From GCA-002780795 sp964545385 (GTDB taxonomy: Bacteria > Patescibacteriota > Microgenomatia > UBA1406 > GWC2-37-13): 14,818 nt of DNA. The translations under genes and the position numbers were made by a program. Location of the stretch: assembly GCA_964545385.1 (NCBI GenBank), contig CAZJFG010000015.1, forward strand, positions 1 to 14,818, given 5' to 3'. The notes under the pieces are model-generated. The model had not been told where the DNA came from, ran no database searches, and was given only the letters and a program-made list of their open reading frames with translations. Positions 14,650 to 14,818 of this stretch are shown one piece after another (the first letter of the stretch is position 1; every line of letters begins with the position of its first letter).

Positions 14650-14818
14650 AACCATGAAAAAAGCATTTTCCGGCTTGTCGTCATGTTTACCGTCCAGTAT
14701 TTCCCGAAAGCCGCGAACGGTCTCGGCAATTGGGACGTATTTGCCTACACGACCGGTAAAAGGCTCAGCCACAAACATAGGTTGGGTTAAAAATTTTTGT
14801 ATCTTACGAGCTCTAGTT
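14626..14818 (-). CDS. atpD: ATP synthase F1 beta subunit (C-terminal 63 residues, runs off window)
   Basis: The beta subunit carries the catalytic nucleotide sites of F1. Only the C-terminal end is in the window, entering from the right edge. My translation contains RARKIQKFLTQPMFVAEPF, GRVGKYVPIAETVRGFREIL and a final FFMVGGIDEVK before TAA, which match the conserved helical C-terminal domain of AtpD. The usual DELPEQAF-type stretch appears as DDKPENAF. The protein ends directly after IDEVK, a few residues sooner than many homologues. It is followed nine bases later by atpC, the standard atpD-atpC order, so the rest of the ATP synthase operon is expected beyond the right edge. Confidence 0.95.
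   Translation of the reverse strand, partial: TRARKIQKFLTQPMFVAEPFTGRVGKYVPIAETVRGFREILDGKHDDKPENAFFMVGGIDEVK

Noticed and set aside
1..14818. Recoded TGA (glycine) as in Gracilibacteria
   Set aside because: TGA ends uvrA and the 8497-9012 gene at sensible positions, and no conserved gene here is interrupted by in-frame TGA.
1..14818. CRISPR array, insertion sequence, prophage or defence system
   Set aside because: I saw no spaced direct repeats, terminal inverted repeats, transposase or phage-like genes; the window is a housekeeping region.

Overview
The window is about 14.8 kb of low-GC, gene-dense bacterial DNA made up mostly of housekeeping genes, with intergenic gaps of 0-140 bases. 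It looks like a Candidate Phyla Radiation (Patescibacteria) genome, perhaps Microgenomates-like. I infer this from very divergent but intact core proteins (CTP synthase, an N-terminally short ribosomal protein L19), tight packing and gene starts that mostly lack Shine-Dalgarno sequences. TGA serves as a normal stop (uvrA, and the unknown gene at 8497-9012), which argues against the Gracilibacteria/Absconditabacteria code in which TGA is glycine. The phylum is an inference from protein style, not a database match.

Layout. Positions 7412 down to 1 (minus strand) hold a nucleotide excision repair operon, uvrB - uvrA - exported transglutaminase-like protein - uvrC, with gaps of 31 and 21 bases and then a 23-base overlap; uvrC runs off the left edge. 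The central part (7480-9152) holds a DedA-family membrane protein (plus), a small four-cysteine protein (minus), a divergently transcribed unknown protein (plus) and a tRNA-Glu(UUC) gene (minus) whose 3' end shares three bases with the unknown gene's stop codon. Positions 14818 down to 9153 (minus strand) read atpD (C-terminal end only) - atpC - topA - pyrG - rplS - yraN - a short membrane protein with two conserved TM-helix repeats, leading toward the tRNA gene.

How the genes work together. UvrA, UvrB and UvrC form the excinuclease that finds damaged DNA and cuts on both sides of it, so the left half encodes a complete NER incision system. The surface-anchored transglutaminase-like protein between uvrA and uvrC has no obvious link to repair. 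The right half joins energy (F1 ATP synthase beta and epsilon), DNA topology (topoisomerase I), nucleotide supply (CTP synthase) and translation (L19), a typical growth-linked gene string. I see no CRISPR array, transposon, phage gene, defence system or clear terminator.

The most interesting general signal is regulatory. Several genes have a near-consensus -10 box ending only 5-11 bases before the start codon, with no Shine-Dalgarno sequence. This predicts leaderless or nearly leaderless mRNAs as a common mode of expression here. Other points of interest are the foreign-looking gene in the uvr operon, the unrecognised divergent gene pair at 8146-9012, substitutions in UvrA and CTP synthase, and a possible eight-codon coupling ORF before atpC.
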